A stretch of DNA of 64,000 nt. Origin: Dietzia alimentaria 72. Lineage in GTDB: Bacteria; Actinomycetota; Actinomycetes; Mycobacteriales; Mycobacteriaceae. Where the stretch lies: NCBI RefSeq assembly GCF_000226215.1, contig NZ_AGFF01000008.1, positions 186,001 to 250,000 of the forward strand. The letters are read 5' to 3'. The translations under genes were made by a program, and so were the position numbers. This document shows positions 37,478 to 48,055 of the stretch, piece after piece (position 1 is the stretch's first letter; each line of letters opens with the position of its first letter). A model generated the notes under the pieces. That model did not search any database. It had not been told where the DNA came from and worked only from the letters and a program-made list of their open reading frames with translations.

Positions 37478-38396
37478 GGTACGGACGTTCCCCGTCCCCG
37501 ACGGCCTCGACGGCATGCGCGTCGACGCCGGAGTCTCCCGGCTGCTGGGGCTGTCCCGGACCGCGGTCGCCGATCTGGCGGTCGAGGGCAAGGTTCTGCT
37601 CGACGGCCGCGCCGTGGGTAAGTCCGACAGACTCACGGGGATGAGCTGGATCGAGGTCGAGATGCCGGCGCCGCGGGCCGAGCCGGCGGTGGTGGCCGAG
37701 CCCGTCGAGGGGATGGCGGTGCTGTATTCGGATGCGGACATCGTCGTCGTCGACAAGCCCGTCGGCGTGGCCGCCCACGCCTCCGTGGGCTGGACCGGCC
37801 CCACGGTCATCGGCGGTCTCGCGGCGGCCGGGTACCGCATCTCCACCTCCGGCCCGCCCGAGCGCAAGGGGATCGTCCACCGTCTGGACGTGGGCACCTC
37901 AGGGCTGATGGTGGTGGCGGCCTCCGAGCGGGCGTACACGCTGCTCAAGCGGGCCTTCCGTGACAGGACGGTCGACAAGACCTACCACGCGCTGGTGCAG
38001 GGCCATCCCGATCCGCTGGCAGGGACCATCGATGCCCCGATCGGCAGGCACACATCGTCGGACTGGCGGTTCGCCGTGACCTCCGACGGCAAGCACTCCA
38101 TCACCCACTACGACACGCTCGAGGCGCACCAGGCCGCGACGTTGGTGGAGGTGAAACTCGAGACCGGGCGGACCCATCAGATCCGCGTGCACTTCTCGGC
38201 ACTGCACCACCCGTGCGCGGGCGATCTCACCTACGGCGCCGATCCGGTGCTGGCCAAGCGGCTGGGGCTGGAGCGTCAGTGGTTGCACGCCGTGGGGCTC
38301 GGGTTCGAGCATCCGGGCACGGGGTCGCGCGTCGACTTCACCAGTACCTACCCCGACGATCTCCAGAGCGCGATCGACGTCCTGCGCTCGGCATGA
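37470..38396 (+). CDS. rluD: RluA-family 23S rRNA pseudouridine synthase
   Basis: This 308-residue enzyme has an N-terminal S4 domain ([20 protein letters not shown]) and the RluA catalytic domain. The active-site aspartate is D140 in [24 protein letters not shown] and [10 protein letters not shown] follow as family signatures. It converts uridines in 23S rRNA to pseudouridine; the RluD-type target (positions 1911/1915/1917) is inferred from the S4 domain and length. The ATG at 37470 has GAGGAGG (37454-37460) and overlaps lspA by 8 nt, the same pairing as Rv1539-Rv1540. Confidence 0.93.
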   Translation: MGEVRTFPVPDGLDGMRVDAGVSRLLGLSRTAVADLAVEGKVLLDGRAVGKSDRLTGMSWIEVEMPAPRAEPAVVAEPVEGMAVLYSDADIVVVDKPVGVAAHASVGWTGPTVIGGLAAAGYRISTSGPPERKGIVHRLDVGTSGLMVVAASERAYTLLKRAFRDRTVDKTYHALVQGHPDPLAGTIDAPIGRHTSSDWRFAVTSDGKHSITHYDTLEAHQAATLVEVKLETGRTHQIRVHFSALHHPCAGDLTYGADPVLAKRLGLERQWLHAVGLGFEHPGTGSRVDFTSTYPDDLQSAIDVLRSA

Positions 38397-39142
38397 GTTC
38401 GCCGGCTCGGGCACCCCTGCCGCTGCGGGTGCTCAAGGTAGCCGGTGTGGGCGTGGTGATCGTGCTGGCGTTGGTGGCGATCCTCACTGCCCTGCGTACT
38501 GATCCGCCGCGTAGCCCGGGCGTGATGAGTGACGCCGTGGGGCCCGAGCATGATGAGCCCGTCGACGACTATGCCGCGCGTGTGTCCGACACCCTGGCCA
38601 CCGCAGACGGCGACCGGGACACAGCACGCTGGGCGCTCGTGTCCTTGACGGATCCGTGGTCGGTTGCCGAGGCGGCGGACGTGGTTCGCGACCTGCCGCG
38701 GGTCTCGCGGATGTTCGTGCAGGTGCCGGTGGACGGTGTCGCGATGCCCGTCACCGGCGCCACCCTGCCCGAGCCGATCGCGGGGGACAGCGGGCGCGGG
38801 GAGGTATTTGACCGGGGGCTGCGGCAGGTGAGTGCCGTACTCGGGGCGGGCACGGCACCCACCGACCGGGCTGGCGAGAACGTGGCCGGCGAGGGCCGAG
38901 CCGCCGCCGTGGCCTCGCTCACTGTCTCCCGCATCCGCGCCAGCGACCCCGCGATCATCGGGCTCCTCGCCCGCGGTACCAGTGAGCAGCTGCGCGTGGT
39001 GGCCGAGCACCCGCGGGTCCGCGCGGTCGAGGCGTTGCCGCCGGACGCGGTGTGGGGTCGCTTCGCCATCCGCCCACTGCTGCCACAGCAGACTGAGGTG
39101 GCATCGCCGCTGCCCGACACGGCCCCCGTTCCGGCCGGCTGA
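38393..39142 (+). CDS. Single-pass membrane protein of unknown function
   Basis: This 249-residue protein starts in an ATGA overlap with rluD. One transmembrane helix ([19 protein letters not shown], about residues 17-35) is followed by an extracytoplasmic domain of about 210 residues without cysteines. Segments such as [20 protein letters not shown] and [13 protein letters not shown] suggest an alpha/beta fold. I recognise no family. The position at the end of the lspA-rluD operon suggests co-expression, not function. Confidence 0.7.
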   Translation: MSSPARAPLPLRVLKVAGVGVVIVLALVAILTALRTDPPRSPGVMSDAVGPEHDEPVDDYAARVSDTLATADGDRDTARWALVSLTDPWSVAEAADVVRDLPRVSRMFVQVPVDGVAMPVTGATLPEPIAGDSGRGEVFDRGLRQVSAVLGAGTAPTDRAGENVAGEGRAAAVASLTVSRIRASDPAIIGLLARGTSEQLRVVAEHPRVRAVEALPPDAVWGRFAIRPLLPQQTEVASPLPDTAPVPAG

Positions 39143-39215
39143 ACCTGCCGGGCGCATGAGCTGGGGCCACCTCTGGCCGCACCCCCGCCCGAGGGCCCGG
39201 GGCTGGGTCCGGGGC

Positions 39216-39221
39216 TAGGGT
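39216..39221 (+). promoter_or_regulatory. -10 box of a leaderless rarD promoter
   Basis: TAGGGT lies 7 nt before the rarD GTG, and there is no ribosome binding site. Confidence 0.45.
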
Positions 39222-39228
39222 TGCGCCG

Positions 39229-40161
39229 GTGAACGGCAGACGGGCGGTCGGAGCGGACTCAGCGATGGCGGGCGGGATGCTCGCCGGAGTCCTGGCCTAC
39301 ACCCTGTGGGGATTCTTCCCCGCCTTCTTCCCGCTCCTCGAGCCCGCCGGGGCGGTGGAGATCGTCGGCCACCGCATCGTCTGGTCCCTCGTGGTGATGG
39401 CACTGGTGCTCACCGCCCTGCGCCGATGGCGTGAACTGTGGGCGCTCGACCGCGCCGCCTGGACCCGGATCAGCGGCGCCGCGGTGTTCATCACCGTCAA
39501 CTGGGGCGTGTACGTCTACACGGTCAACTCCGAGCGGGTCACCGAGGCGGCGCTGGGGTACACCATCAACCCGCTCGTCAGCGTGCTGCTGGGCGTCGTC
39601 CTGTTCCGCGAACGCCTCACCCGCGCGCAGTGGTGGGCGGTGGGCCTCGCCGTCGTCGCCGTGGGGGTTCTCACCGCCGGATACGGACACTTCCCGTACC
39701 TGTCCGTGATCCTCGCGCTGAGTTTCGGGCTGTACGGCGCGCTCAAGAAGGGGCTGCGCGTGGACCCGGTGATCGGGATGACGGGTGAGGTCCTGGTGAT
39801 CGCCCCGTTCGCGCTCGCGCTGCTGGTGTGGCTGGGCGTGACCGGCGTGGGCACGTTCACCGGCCACGGCGCGGGGCACTCGGTCCTGCTGGCCGCCGCC
39901 GGCCTGGTGACGGTGGTGCCGCTGCTGCTGTTCGCACGCGCCGCGCAACGCATCCCGCTGGCGATGGTGGGGATGCTGCAGTACATCGTCCCGGTCCTGC
40001 AGATGGCGTGGGGACTGATCGTGGTGGGGGAGCGACTCGACGCTGTGCAGTGGGTCGGGTTCGGGCTTATCTGGGTAGCGGTGATCGCGTTCACGCTGGC
40101 CGGGCGGTCGCCGCGGATGCCGCGTGCTGCGGGTTCGAGGCCTGTCGTAGATCCGACCTAG
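39229..40161 (+). CDS. rarD: EamA/RarD family transporter
   Basis: This 310-residue inner membrane protein of the drug/metabolite transporter superfamily (two EamA repeats) has about ten hydrophobic helices. RarD signatures are AYTLWGFFPAFFPLLEPAG, EIVGHRIVWS and YVYTVNSERVTEAALGY in the first half, and PLLLFARAAQRIPLAMVGMLQYIVP in the second. The substrate is unknown; the historical chloramphenicol link of Pseudomonas RarD is not firm. The GTG start is set by the -10 box 7 nt upstream. dnaE follows after 33 nt. Confidence 0.9.
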   Translation: MNGRRAVGADSAMAGGMLAGVLAYTLWGFFPAFFPLLEPAGAVEIVGHRIVWSLVVMALVLTALRRWRELWALDRAAWTRISGAAVFITVNWGVYVYTVNSERVTEAALGYTINPLVSVLLGVVLFRERLTRAQWWAVGLAVVAVGVLTAGYGHFPYLSVILALSFGLYGALKKGLRVDPVIGMTGEVLVIAPFALALLVWLGVTGVGTFTGHGAGHSVLLAAAGLVTVVPLLLFARAAQRIPLAMVGMLQYIVPVLQMAWGLIVVGERLDAVQWVGFGLIWVAVIAFTLAGRSPRMPRAAGSRPVVDPT

Positions 40162-40164
40162 ACT
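40159..40164 (+). promoter_or_regulatory. Candidate -10 box for dnaE
   Basis: TAGACT overlaps the rarD stop codon and lies about 20 nt before the AGGAGG ribosome binding site (40181-40186) of dnaE. Confidence 0.35.
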
Positions 40165-40194
40165 GAGGCGGACAAGTTGTAGGAGGAATGCTGC

Positions 40195-43100
40195 GTGGGC
40201 GGATCCCAGTTCGTGCATCTGCACAATCACACCGAGTTCTCGATGCTCGACGGGATGGCACAGATCGACCCACTGTTCGCCGAGGCCTCCCGTCTCGGCA
40301 TGCCGGCGGTGGGGATGACGGACCACGGCAACATGTACGGGTCCTCGGACTTCTACAGGCAGGCCGTCAAGACCGGCATCAAGCCGATCATCGGGATCGA
40401 GGCCTACGTCGCCCCCGAATCGCGTTTCAACAAGAAGCGCGTCCTGTGGGGCGAGAAGAACCAGAAGAGCGACGACGTTGCGGGCTCGGGCGCCTACACG
40501 CACATGACGATGGTCGCGGAGAACGCCACCGGCCTGCGCAACCTCTTCCTGCTGTCCTCCCTGGCCTCGTACGAGGGGCAGCTCGGCAAATGGGCCCGCA
40601 TGGACGCGGAGATCCTCGCCGAGCACGCCGAGGGCATCATCGCCACCTCCGGCTGTCCGTCCGGTGAGATCCAGACGCGGCTGCGACTGGGCCACAAGAA
40701 GGAGGCCTACGAGGCCGCCGAGAAGTGGCAGTCCATCTTCGGCAAGGACAACTTCTTCCTCGAGCTGATGGACCACGGCATCGACATCGAGCGCCGGGTT
40801 CGCGAGGACCTCATCAAGCTCGGCAAGGACCTCGGCATGCCGCCGTTGGTCACGAACGACTGCCACTACGTCACCCGCGATCAGGCCCACGCGCACGAGG
40901 CCATGCTGTGTGTGCAGACCGGCAAGACGTTGGCCGACGAGAACCGCTTCAAGTTCGACGGCGACGGCTACTTCCTCAAATCCGCCGAGGAGATGCGCGC
41001 GCAATGGGACTCCGAGGTGCCGGGCGGCTGCGACAACACACTCTGGGTCGCCGAGCGCGTGCAGCCGTACGACGACATCTGGGCGCCCAAGGACCGGATG
41101 CCCAAGTTCCCCGTCCCCGAGGGCGAGACCGAAGACACCTGGCTGGCCCGGGAGGTCCACAAGGGTCTGCAATGGCGCTTCCCCGACGGGATCCCGCAGG
41201 AGTACCTCGACCGCGCCGAGTTCGAGCTCGAGGTGATCAAGGGCAAGGGCTACCCGGGCTACTTCCTCGTGGTCGGTGACCTCATCGAGCACGCCCGCTC
41301 CATCGGCATCAAGGTCGGTCCCGGCCGAGGCTCCGCCGCCGGTGCGCTGGTCGCGTACGCGCTCAAGATCACCAATATCGACCCCATCGAACACGGCCTG
41401 CTGTTCGAGAGATTCCTCAACCCGGAGCGACCGTCCGCACCGGATATCGATATCGACTTCGACGACCGGCGCCGCGGGGAGATGATCCGCTACGCCTCCG
41501 ACAAGTGGGGATCGGACAAGATCGCCCAGGTCATCACCTTTGGCACCATCAAGACAAAGGCCGCCATCAAGGACGCCGCCCGCGTGAACTTCGGTCAACC
41601 CGGCTACGCGATCGCCGACCGCATCACCAAGGCGCTGCCGCCGCCGATCATGGCCAAGGACATCCCGCTGTCGGGCATCACCGACCCGAAGCACGAGCGC
41701 TACGGCGAAGCCGCCGAGGTCCGCCAGCTCCTCGAGACCGACCCCGACGTCAAGCGGATCTACGAGACCGCCCGCGGTTTCGAGGGCATGGTCCGCCAGG
41801 CGGGCGTCCACGCGTGCGCGGTGATCATGTCCTCTGAGCCGCTGCTCGACGTGATCCCCATGTGGAAGCGCGCGCAGGACGGGGCCCTGATCACCGGATG
41901 GGACTACCCCTCCTGTGAGGACATCGGCCTGCTCAAGATGGACTTCCTGGGCCTGCGCAACCTCACCGTGATCGGTGACTGCCTGGAGAACATCAAGCTC
42001 AACCGCGGCGAGGACATCGACCTCGACACCCTGAGCACCGACGACCTGCCCACCTACGACCTGCTGGCCCGCGGCGATACCCTCGGCGTGTTCCAGCTCG
42101 ACTCGGGCGGCATGCGCGAGCTGCTCAAGCGGATGAAGCCCACCGGTTTCAACGACATCGTGGCCGCCCTCGCGCTCTACCGCCCCGGACCCATGGGTAT
42201 GGGTACGCACTGGAACTACGCCGACCGTAAGAACGGCAGGCAGGAACCGGTGCCCATCCATCCCGAGCTGGAGGAGCCGCTGCGCGAGATCCTCGGCGAG
42301 ACGCACGGCCTGATCGTGTACCAGGAGCAGATCATGGCCATCTCCCGCGAACTCGCGGGGTACACGGCCGGTGAAGCCGATGGCTTCCGTAAGGCCATGG
42401 GCAAGAAGAAGGCCGAGGTGCTGGCCGCGGAGTACGAGAAGTTCTCCGGGGGGATGTTCGAGCGGGGCTTCTCGAAGGACGCCGTGGACGCACTCTGGGG
42501 CACCATCGAGCCGTTCGCCTCGTACGCGTTCAACAAATCCCACGCCGCCGGCTACGGACTGGTCTCCTTCTGGACCGGCTATCTCAAGGCCAATTACCCG
42601 GCCGAGTACATGGCTGCGCTGCTCACCTCGGTGGGCGACGACAAGGACAAGGCCGCCCTATATCTATCAAACTGTCGGCAGATGGGCATCCGTGTCCTGC
42701 CGCCGTCGGTCAACGACTCGCTCACCAACTTCGCCTCCGTGGGCACCGACATCCGTTTTGGCCTCGGCGCCGTGCGCAACGTCGGCGCCCATGTGGTGGA
42801 CTCCGTGGTGGCCGCCCGCGAGGCCAAGGGGACGTTCTCCGATTTCTCCGACTACCTGGCCAAGATCGACCAGACCGCCTGCACCAAGAAAGTCACCGAG
42901 TCGCTGATCAAGGCCGGTGCGTTCGACGCGCTCGATCACCCGCGCAAGGGCCTGTTCCTGGTTCACGCGGATGCCGTGGAATCGGTGATGTCCACCAAGA
43001 AGGCCGAGGCCGTGGGCCAGTTCGACCTCTTCGGTGGGGGAGACGACGCAGCCGCCGACACCGGCTTCGGCGACGTCTTTGCCGTCCGCGTCCCCGACGA

Positions 43101-43743
43101 GGAATGGGACACCAAGCAGAAGCTCGCCCTGGAGCGCGAGATGCTCGGCCTGTACGTCTCCGGGCACCCGCTCGACGGACTCGAGGCGGCACTCGAGGCG
43201 AAGACCGACACCTCCATCGCCACCATCCACGGCGGCGAACTGCCCCACGGCACTCCCGTGACGATCGGCGGGATCATCTCCGGCGTCGACCGACGGGTGA
43301 ACAAGAACGGTGAGCCGTGGGCGATCGTCACAATCGAGGACTTCAACGGTGGCGTGGAAGTCCTGTTCTTCCCCAAGACCTACCGGATCGCCGCCCTCGA
43401 CATCGCCGAGGACGCCGTGGTGCTGGTCAAGGCCCGCATCAACATCCGTGAGGACCGCGTCTCAGTGTTCGGCGACACCCTCGAGGTTCCCGACCTGGTG
43501 GTGGGCGGAAACGGGGCCCCGCTGGCACTGACCCTGCCCACCCGCGTGTGCACCATCGAGACCGTCACCGCCCTCAAGCAGGTTCTGAGCAGGCACCCCG
43601 GGCCATCGGATGTGCACCTGCGATTGGTGAACGGCAAATCGTCAACCGTCCTGCGGCTGGACGATCACCTGCGGGTAGAGACGTCGTCGTCGCTCATGGG
43701 TGACCTCAAGGCGCTGCTCGGGCCGGGGTGCCTCGCAGGCTGA
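40195..43743 (+). CDS. dnaE: DNA polymerase III alpha subunit DnaE
   Basis: This 1182-residue replicative polymerase catalytic subunit (DnaE1 type, cytoplasmic replisome) starts with an intact PHP domain: [20 protein letters not shown] and [10 protein letters not shown]. In actinobacterial DnaE1 this domain provides proofreading. Family C polymerase motifs include [17 protein letters not shown] and the catalytic-acid segment [16 protein letters not shown]. The HhH and OB domains follow (ITIGGIISG-like segment [14 protein letters not shown]). The GTG has AGGAGG 8 nt upstream. An ATG at 40188 is out of frame and touches the ribosome binding site. Confidence 0.97.
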   Translation: MGGSQFVHLHNHTEFSMLDGMAQIDPLFAEASRLGMPAVGMTDHGNMYGSSDFYRQAVKTGIKPIIGIEAYVAPESRFNKKRVLWGEKNQKSDDVAGSGAYTHMTMVAENATGLRNLFLLSSLASYEGQLGKWARMDAEILAEHAEGIIATSGCPSGEIQTRLRLGHKKEAYEAAEKWQSIFGKDNFFLELMDHGIDIERRVREDLIKLGKDLGMPPLVTNDCHYVTRDQAHAHEAMLCVQTGKTLADENRFKFDGDGYFLKSAEEMRAQWDSEVPGGCDNTLWVAERVQPYDDIWAPKDRMPKFPVPEGETEDTWLAREVHKGLQWRFPDGIPQEYLDRAEFELEVIKGKGYPGYFLVVGDLIEHARSIGIKVGPGRGSAAGALVAYALKITNIDPIEHGLLFERFLNPERPSAPDIDIDFDDRRRGEMIRYASDKWGSDKIAQVITFGTIKTKAAIKDAARVNFGQPGYAIADRITKALPPPIMAKDIPLSGITDPKHERYGEAAEVRQLLETDPDVKRIYETARGFEGMVRQAGVHACAVIMSSEPLLDVIPMWKRAQDGALITGWDYPSCEDIGLLKMDFLGLRNLTVIGDCLENIKLNRGEDIDLDTLSTDDLPTYDLLARGDTLGVFQLDSGGMRELLKRMKPTGFNDIVAALALYRPGPMGMGTHWNYADRKNGRQEPVPIHPELEEPLREILGETHGLIVYQEQIMAISRELAGYTAGEADGFRKAMGKKKAEVLAAEYEKFSGGMFERGFSKDAVDALWGTIEPFASYAFNKSHAAGYGLVSFWTGYLKANYPAEYMAALLTSVGDDKDKAALYLSNCRQMGIRVLPPSVNDSLTNFASVGTDIRFGLGAVRNVGAHVVDSVVAAREAKGTFSDFSDYLAKIDQTACTKKVTESLIKAGAFDALDHPRKGLFLVHADAVESVMSTKKAEAVGQFDLFGGGDDAAADTGFGDVFAVRVPDEEWDTKQKLALEREMLGLYVSGHPLDGLEAALEAKTDTSIATIHGGELPHGTPVTIGGIISGVDRRVNKNGEPWAIVTIEDFNGGVEVLFFPKTYRIAALDIAEDAVVLVKARINIREDRVSVFGDTLEVPDLVVGGNGAPLALTLPTRVCTIETVTALKQVLSRHPGPSDVHLRLVNGKSSTVLRLDDHLRVETSSSLMGDLKALLGPGCLAG

Positions 43744-43804
43744 CCGGCCGGGGGCGCGGGCGCGCTGACCGGTTGGCAGCGCGAGCGGGCGCGGTGGGAC
43801 ACTG

Positions 43805-45100
43805 GTGGTTGTGACCGCCACTGATCCCGCCGCGACCCATCCCGCCGCGACCCAGGTCGTGACCCCCGACGACATCGATACCGCAGCCCGACGGATCGGC
43901 GACGTGATCCAGTTGACCAATCTCAAGGTGAGCGAACGGCTCAGTGAACAGACCGGCGCGCGCATCCTCCTTAAGCGGGAGGACCAGCAGCACGTCCGCT
44001 CCTACAAGATCCGCGGCGCCTACAACCTCATGGCCCAGCTGAATTCTGACGAACGCAGCGCGGGAGTCGTGACCGCCAGCGCCGGAAACCACGCCCAGGG
44101 CGTCGCTTTTGCGTGCCGCGTCCTCGGGATCAACGGGCGCATCTACGTGCCCAACAACACTCCCAAGCAGAAGCGCGACCGCATCCTCGACCACGGCCGC
44201 AACTGGGTGGAGCTCGTAGTGACCGGCATCAATTTCGATGCCGCCCAGACCGCTGCCCGCGCGGATGCCGAGCGCACAGGCGCGACCATGGTCCCGCCAT
44301 TCGACCACCCCGACACCATGGCCGGTCAGGGCACTATTGCCGCGGAGATCCTCGCTCAGCTCGACGAGACGCCGGACGCCGTGGTGGTCCCGGTTGGAGG
44401 CGGCGGGCTGGTGGGCGGAATGGCCACCTACCTGGCGGAGTACGCGCCCGATTGCAAGATCATTGCCGTGGAGCCCGCCGGTGCAGCGTCGCTCACCAGG
44501 GCGCTCGAGGCGGGGGAGCCGGTCACTCTCGAGACCGTGGACACCTTTGTCGACGGCGCCTCCGTGGCACGGCTGGGCGATTTCCCGTTCGGGGTGATCT
44601 CGTCCATGACCGAGCGGATTCAAGTTTTGACGGTGGACGAGGGCGCCGTGTGCACCGCCATGCTGGAGCTGTACCAGAACGAGGGCGTGATCTCCGAGCC
44701 CGCCGGGGCACTGTCGGTGACGGCGCTCGAGCAGCTGGACATCGAACCCGGTGCGACCGTCGTGTGCGTGATCTCGGGTGGCAACAACGACGTGTCCCGC
44801 TATAGCGAGATCATCGAGCGGTCCCTGGTGCATAAGGGTCTCAAGCACTACTTCCTGGTGAAGTTCCCGCAGGAGCCCGGCCAACTGCGTCGCTTCCTGG
44901 ACGAAGTCTTAGGGCCCGAGGACGACATCACGCAGTTCGAGTACCTCAAGCGAAACAACCGCGAATACGGCGCTGCTCTGGTGGGCATCGAGCTCGGCTC
45001 CGCCACCGGGCTGCATTCCCTACTCGAGCGGATGGACGCCTCCCGCATTGAGTGTGAGCGCCTCGAGCCTGGGACCGCGGCGTACGAGTACTTGACCTGA
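43805..45100 (+). CDS. ilvA: Threonine ammonia-lyase (threonine deaminase) IlvA
   Basis: This PLP enzyme of about 430 residues converts threonine to 2-oxobutanoate, the first step to isoleucine. The PLP lysine is in VRSYKIRGAYN, the phosphate loop is VPVGGGGLVGGM, and SAGNHAQGVAFA binds substrate. One ACT-like regulatory domain at the C-terminus (HYFLVKFPQEPGQLRRFLDE) is expected to sense isoleucine; E. coli IlvA has two, so this is the shorter actinobacterial form. Starts at GTG 43805 or 43811 are both possible. Gene order dnaE...ilvA...treZ follows M. tuberculosis. Confidence 0.94.
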   Translation: MVVTATDPAATHPAATQVVTPDDIDTAARRIGDVIQLTNLKVSERLSEQTGARILLKREDQQHVRSYKIRGAYNLMAQLNSDERSAGVVTASAGNHAQGVAFACRVLGINGRIYVPNNTPKQKRDRILDHGRNWVELVVTGINFDAAQTAARADAERTGATMVPPFDHPDTMAGQGTIAAEILAQLDETPDAVVVPVGGGGLVGGMATYLAEYAPDCKIIAVEPAGAASLTRALEAGEPVTLETVDTFVDGASVARLGDFPFGVISSMTERIQVLTVDEGAVCTAMLELYQNEGVISEPAGALSVTALEQLDIEPGATVVCVISGGNNDVSRYSEIIERSLVHKGLKHYFLVKFPQEPGQLRRFLDEVLGPEDDITQFEYLKRNNREYGAALVGIELGSATGLHSLLERMDASRIECERLEPGTAAYEYLT

Positions 45101-45272
45101 CATTGCGACTGGCGGGCCGTGTAGGTTCTGCGTCGCGCAGTGGGAATGGCGGGGATCTGAGGCCCGCGCTCGTCATCTCAATTAAACAAGGATCGCACTT
45201 GCCCGGTGGCAGCTCAGGAGAGATGAGCACTCTGTCCGTGGAAACGGGTAAGTAGGCGGCGCGTAAACCCGA
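45101..45272. other. Convergent intergenic region ilvA/treZ
   Basis: There are 172 nt between two converging genes. I see no gene, tRNA or clear terminator hairpin. A locally AT-rich patch (TCAATTAAACAAGG near 45178) is the only compositional change. Confidence 0.4.
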
Positions 45273-47096
45273 TCAGCGGGTCCGCAGCACGGCGAACCCG
45301 AACGCCTGACAGAACACCGAGTCAGTGTCGACGACCGCCCCTGAGGTCAGCACAGCCCCGCCAGCCAGCGGGACCCGACACGGCTCGGTGCCCAGGTTCA
45401 GTACCAGCGCCAGCGGCCCGCGATGGACGATCAGCCACCGATTGTCGGCCGCCTCAGTGCCGGCCTCTACGTGCACTGAGTTCAGCCATGGGTCGCTCAA
45501 TGCCGGTTCGGCCCGGCGCAGCGCGATCAACTCGCGATAACCCCGCAGGATCTGCGAGTGCGGCTCTGCTGACTGCTCCGAGCGATTGAGCACCGAGCGG
45601 TGGAAAGTCTCCGGATCCTGCGGGTCGGCCACCGCATCCGCATCCCAGCCTGTCGCCGCGAACTCCCTGCGCCTGCCCTCACGCACGGCCTCGGCCAGCT
45701 CAGGCTCGGGATGCGAGGTGAAATAGCAGAACGGCGTCTGCGCGCCCCACTCCTCGCCCTGGAACAACATGGGCGTGAACGGCGAACACAACACCAGCGC
45801 AGCCTTGGCCAACTGCTGCTGCGGAGTCAGAGTCATCGACGGCCGATCGCCGGCAGCTCGGTTACCAACCTGATCATGGGTCAGCGTGTACGCCACGAAC
45901 CGTGAACCCGGCACCCGGCCTACATCCACCGGACGCCCGTGCACGCGGCCGCGGAACGACGAATACGTCCCCGTGTGCAGGAACGCCCCCGTTAGCACCT
46001 GCTTCAGATTCTCGAGCGACCCGAAGTCCGCGAAGTAGCCCTGACGTTCCGCGGAGATCGCGGCGTGGATGGCGTGGTGTACGTCGTCGTCCCACTGCCC
46101 GTCTAGCCCCAGACCGCCTCCCTCACGCGCCGTGACCAGCCGCGGGTCGTTCTGATCCGACTCCGCCACCAGCGACAACGGCCGCCCCAGATGCGTGGAC
46201 AGCGACTCCACCGCCACCGCCAACTCCTCCAGCAGATGCACTGCCGAGCCGTCGTGCAGTGCGTGCACGGCATCCAGCCGCAGCGCATCCACATGGAACT
46301 CGGAGAACCAGCGCAGGGCGTTGTCGATGATGTAGCGCCGCACCTCCCCGGAGTCGGGCCCATCCAGGTTGAGCCCCGAGCCCCACGGCCCGTCAGCAGC
46401 GGACAGATACGGCCCGAACTCCGGAAGGTAGTTCCCCGACGGCCCCAGGTGGTTGTAGACCACGTCCAGACACACCCCCAGACCCCGCGCATGGCAGGCG
46501 TCCACGAAGTCCTGGAACGCGTCCGGCCCGCCGTAGGGCTCGTGCACTGCGAACCACGCCACGCCGTCGTAGCCCCAGCCGTACTCGCCGTTGAACGCGT
46601 TCACCGGCATCACCTCGACCATGTCCACGCCCAGCTCGACGAGCTCATCGAGATGCTCGATCGCGCTGCTCAGTGTCCCGCCGGTCGAGAACGTGCCCAC
46701 ATGCATCTCGTAGATCACCGACCCCGCCAGCTGGCGACCCGTCCACGCCGCATCGGTCCAGCGGGACGGGTCCACGCGATGCACCCGGGACAGTCCGTGC
46801 ACGCCGTCCGGCTGACGCGGCGACCGCGGGTCCGGTCGGGGTGGGCTGACCTCGTCGTCGTCGCCCGTCACCACGAATCCGTAGTCCCTGCCCTGCTCTC
46901 GGAGAACATCACTGGTCCACCAGCCGTCCGCGGCGCGACGCAGGGGAAGCGGGTCGGCATCGGGGGAGTCGAGCACCAGGCCCACCGCACGCGCCGACGG
47001 CGCCCAGACAGAGAACACAGCGTCGGGATCGCAGGTGGCGAGTTCGGCGGAGGCGGCGTTGCCGGCGGACGGGGACTGCTCACTCGAGGGGGTCAC
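45273..47096 (-). CDS. treZ: Malto-oligosyltrehalose trehalohydrolase TreZ
   Basis: This 607-residue GH13 enzyme releases trehalose from maltooligosyltrehalose made by TreY. The N-terminal CBM48-like domain starts FSVWAPSARAVGLVL. The catalytic barrel has LDVVYNHLGPSGN, the nucleophile in DALRLDAVHALHD, the acid in LVAESDQNDPRLV, and TLTHDQVGNRAAGDR. The GTG at 47096 is chosen since TACGCT (minus strand, 47109-47104) lies 7 nt upstream, a leaderless arrangement. Unlike M. tuberculosis, it is not adjacent to treY; 3.7 kb of other genes lie between. Confidence 0.93.
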   Translation of the reverse strand: MTPSSEQSPSAGNAASAELATCDPDAVFSVWAPSARAVGLVLDSPDADPLPLRRAADGWWTSDVLREQGRDYGFVVTGDDDEVSPPRPDPRSPRQPDGVHGLSRVHRVDPSRWTDAAWTGRQLAGSVIYEMHVGTFSTGGTLSSAIEHLDELVELGVDMVEVMPVNAFNGEYGWGYDGVAWFAVHEPYGGPDAFQDFVDACHARGLGVCLDVVYNHLGPSGNYLPEFGPYLSAADGPWGSGLNLDGPDSGEVRRYIIDNALRWFSEFHVDALRLDAVHALHDGSAVHLLEELAVAVESLSTHLGRPLSLVAESDQNDPRLVTAREGGGLGLDGQWDDDVHHAIHAAISAERQGYFADFGSLENLKQVLTGAFLHTGTYSSFRGRVHGRPVDVGRVPGSRFVAYTLTHDQVGNRAAGDRPSMTLTPQQQLAKAALVLCSPFTPMLFQGEEWGAQTPFCYFTSHPEPELAEAVREGRRREFAATGWDADAVADPQDPETFHRSVLNRSEQSAEPHSQILRGYRELIALRRAEPALSDPWLNSVHVEAGTEAADNRWLIVHRGPLALVLNLGTEPCRVPLAGGAVLTSGAVVDTDSVFCQAFGFAVLRTR

Positions 47097-47103
47097 GCCG
47101 CCC

Positions 47104-47128
47104 AGCGTAGGGAATGCCCGGCGATACT
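47104..47128. promoter_or_regulatory. Divergent leaderless promoters of treZ and yigZ
   Basis: The two start codons are 38 nt apart. TACGCT on the minus strand (47109-47104) serves treZ, and GATACT on the plus strand (47123-47128) serves yigZ. They lie 7 and 6 nt from their start codons. Polymerases would overlap here, so the promoters probably compete. Confidence 0.45.
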
Positions 47129-47134
47129 GGAGCC

Positions 47135-47812
47135 ATGGACCACACCGGCACCCGCCCACTCCGGCTCACCGCCGGACCGGACGTGACGGCTGAGTACGAG
47201 GAGAAGCGCTCCAAGTTTGTGGCGGTACTGAGACGGAGCGACGACGAGGACGACGCCCGCGCCCTGATCTCCGATCTCCGGGCAGAGCACCCCTCCGCTC
47301 GCCATCACTGCAGTGCCTTCCTGGTAGACGTGGCCGGGGCCAACCGCATCGAGCGCAGCAGTGACGACGGCGAGCCGTCCGGCACAGCAGGAATCCCCAT
47401 GCTGGACGTCCTGCGGGGAAGTGGTCTGACCGGCGTGAGCGCGGTGGTGGTCCGATGGTTCGGCGGGACCAAACTCGGCACCGGCGGACTCGTGCGCGCG
47501 TACTCCACCGCGGTGACTGCGGCGATCGACGAAGCCTGGAGGACAGGCCGCGTGGTGGAGGTGGTGCAAACCCCTGCCTGGACCGCCGACGTGGACCATG
47601 CTGTAGCCGGCGGACTCGAATCCGCGCTCCGGGCGGCCGGGGCACAGGTGCTCGACATCGCCTACGGCCGACGGGTCGCGATGACAGTGGCGGGGAAGCA
47701 CGAGGTGCTCGGGCCGATACTCGCCGCCCGTACCTCAGGGGGCGTCGAATGGGAGTCCGCGGGCGTCGCGACCACCGAGAACGCGGCGACGCGCCGGGGT
47801 ATGGAATCCTGA
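47135..47812 (+). CDS. YigZ/IMPACT family protein
   Basis: This 225-residue protein has the UPF0029 (Impact N-terminal) domain and a C-terminal ferredoxin-like DUF1949-type domain. Signature segments are EYEEKRSKFVAVLRR near the N-terminus, SSDDGEPSGTAGIPMLDVL, and VVVRWFGGTKLGTGGLVRAY. Family members act in translation or stress response in eukaryotes and may bind nucleic acid; the bacterial role is unclear. It lies in the stretch separating treZ from treY. Confidence 0.88.
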   Translation: MDHTGTRPLRLTAGPDVTAEYEEKRSKFVAVLRRSDDEDDARALISDLRAEHPSARHHCSAFLVDVAGANRIERSSDDGEPSGTAGIPMLDVLRGSGLTGVSAVVVRWFGGTKLGTGGLVRAYSTAVTAAIDEAWRTGRVVEVVQTPAWTADVDHAVAGGLESALRAAGAQVLDIAYGRRVAMTVAGKHEVLGPILAARTSGGVEWESAGVATTENAATRRGMES

Positions 47813-47816
47813 AGCC

Positions 47817-48053
47817 ATGAGCATGCAGCCCTACCAACCGAACTCGATCGAGCTCCAGAAGCAGCAGGTCCGCAAGAATTCGCGGAACACCGCGATCGCG
47901 TTGGGTGCGGTTGTGGTGTCTGTGCCCCTGATGTTGGTGCTCGACACGGCCTTTCTCCTGGTGGCGATCATCGCCGGAATCGCGACGGTCTACTACGGCC
48001 TCAAGGTCAAAAAGGCCATCTCCGGAGGGCCGGACCAGGGCCAGCTGTACTGA
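47817..48053 (+). CDS. Small two-helix membrane protein
   Basis: This 78-residue protein starts with a polar segment (SMQPYQPNSIELQKQQVRKN). Two hydrophobic stretches (ALGAVVVSVPLMLVL and AFLLVAIIAGIATVYYGL) follow, with a short tail. It begins 5 nt after yigZ, and its ATG overlaps the end of a TCCTGAAGCC spacer. No family is recognised. It is convergent with the nitroreductase, only 2 nt between the stops. Confidence 0.65.
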   Translation: MSMQPYQPNSIELQKQQVRKNSRNTAIALGAVVVSVPLMLVLDTAFLLVAIIAGIATVYYGLKVKKAISGGPDQGQLY

Positions 48054-48055
48054 CC

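Noticed and set aside
39259-42543. 1094-codon open frame on the minus strand across rarD and dnaE
   Set aside because: It is antisense to two genes with unmistakable motifs. Long antisense frames are a by-product of high G+C codon use, and its translation shows low-complexity His/Val/Gly/Leu runs.
45101-45272. tRNA or small RNA gene between ilvA and treZ
   Set aside because: No cloverleaf, GTTC loop or strong hairpin could be found.
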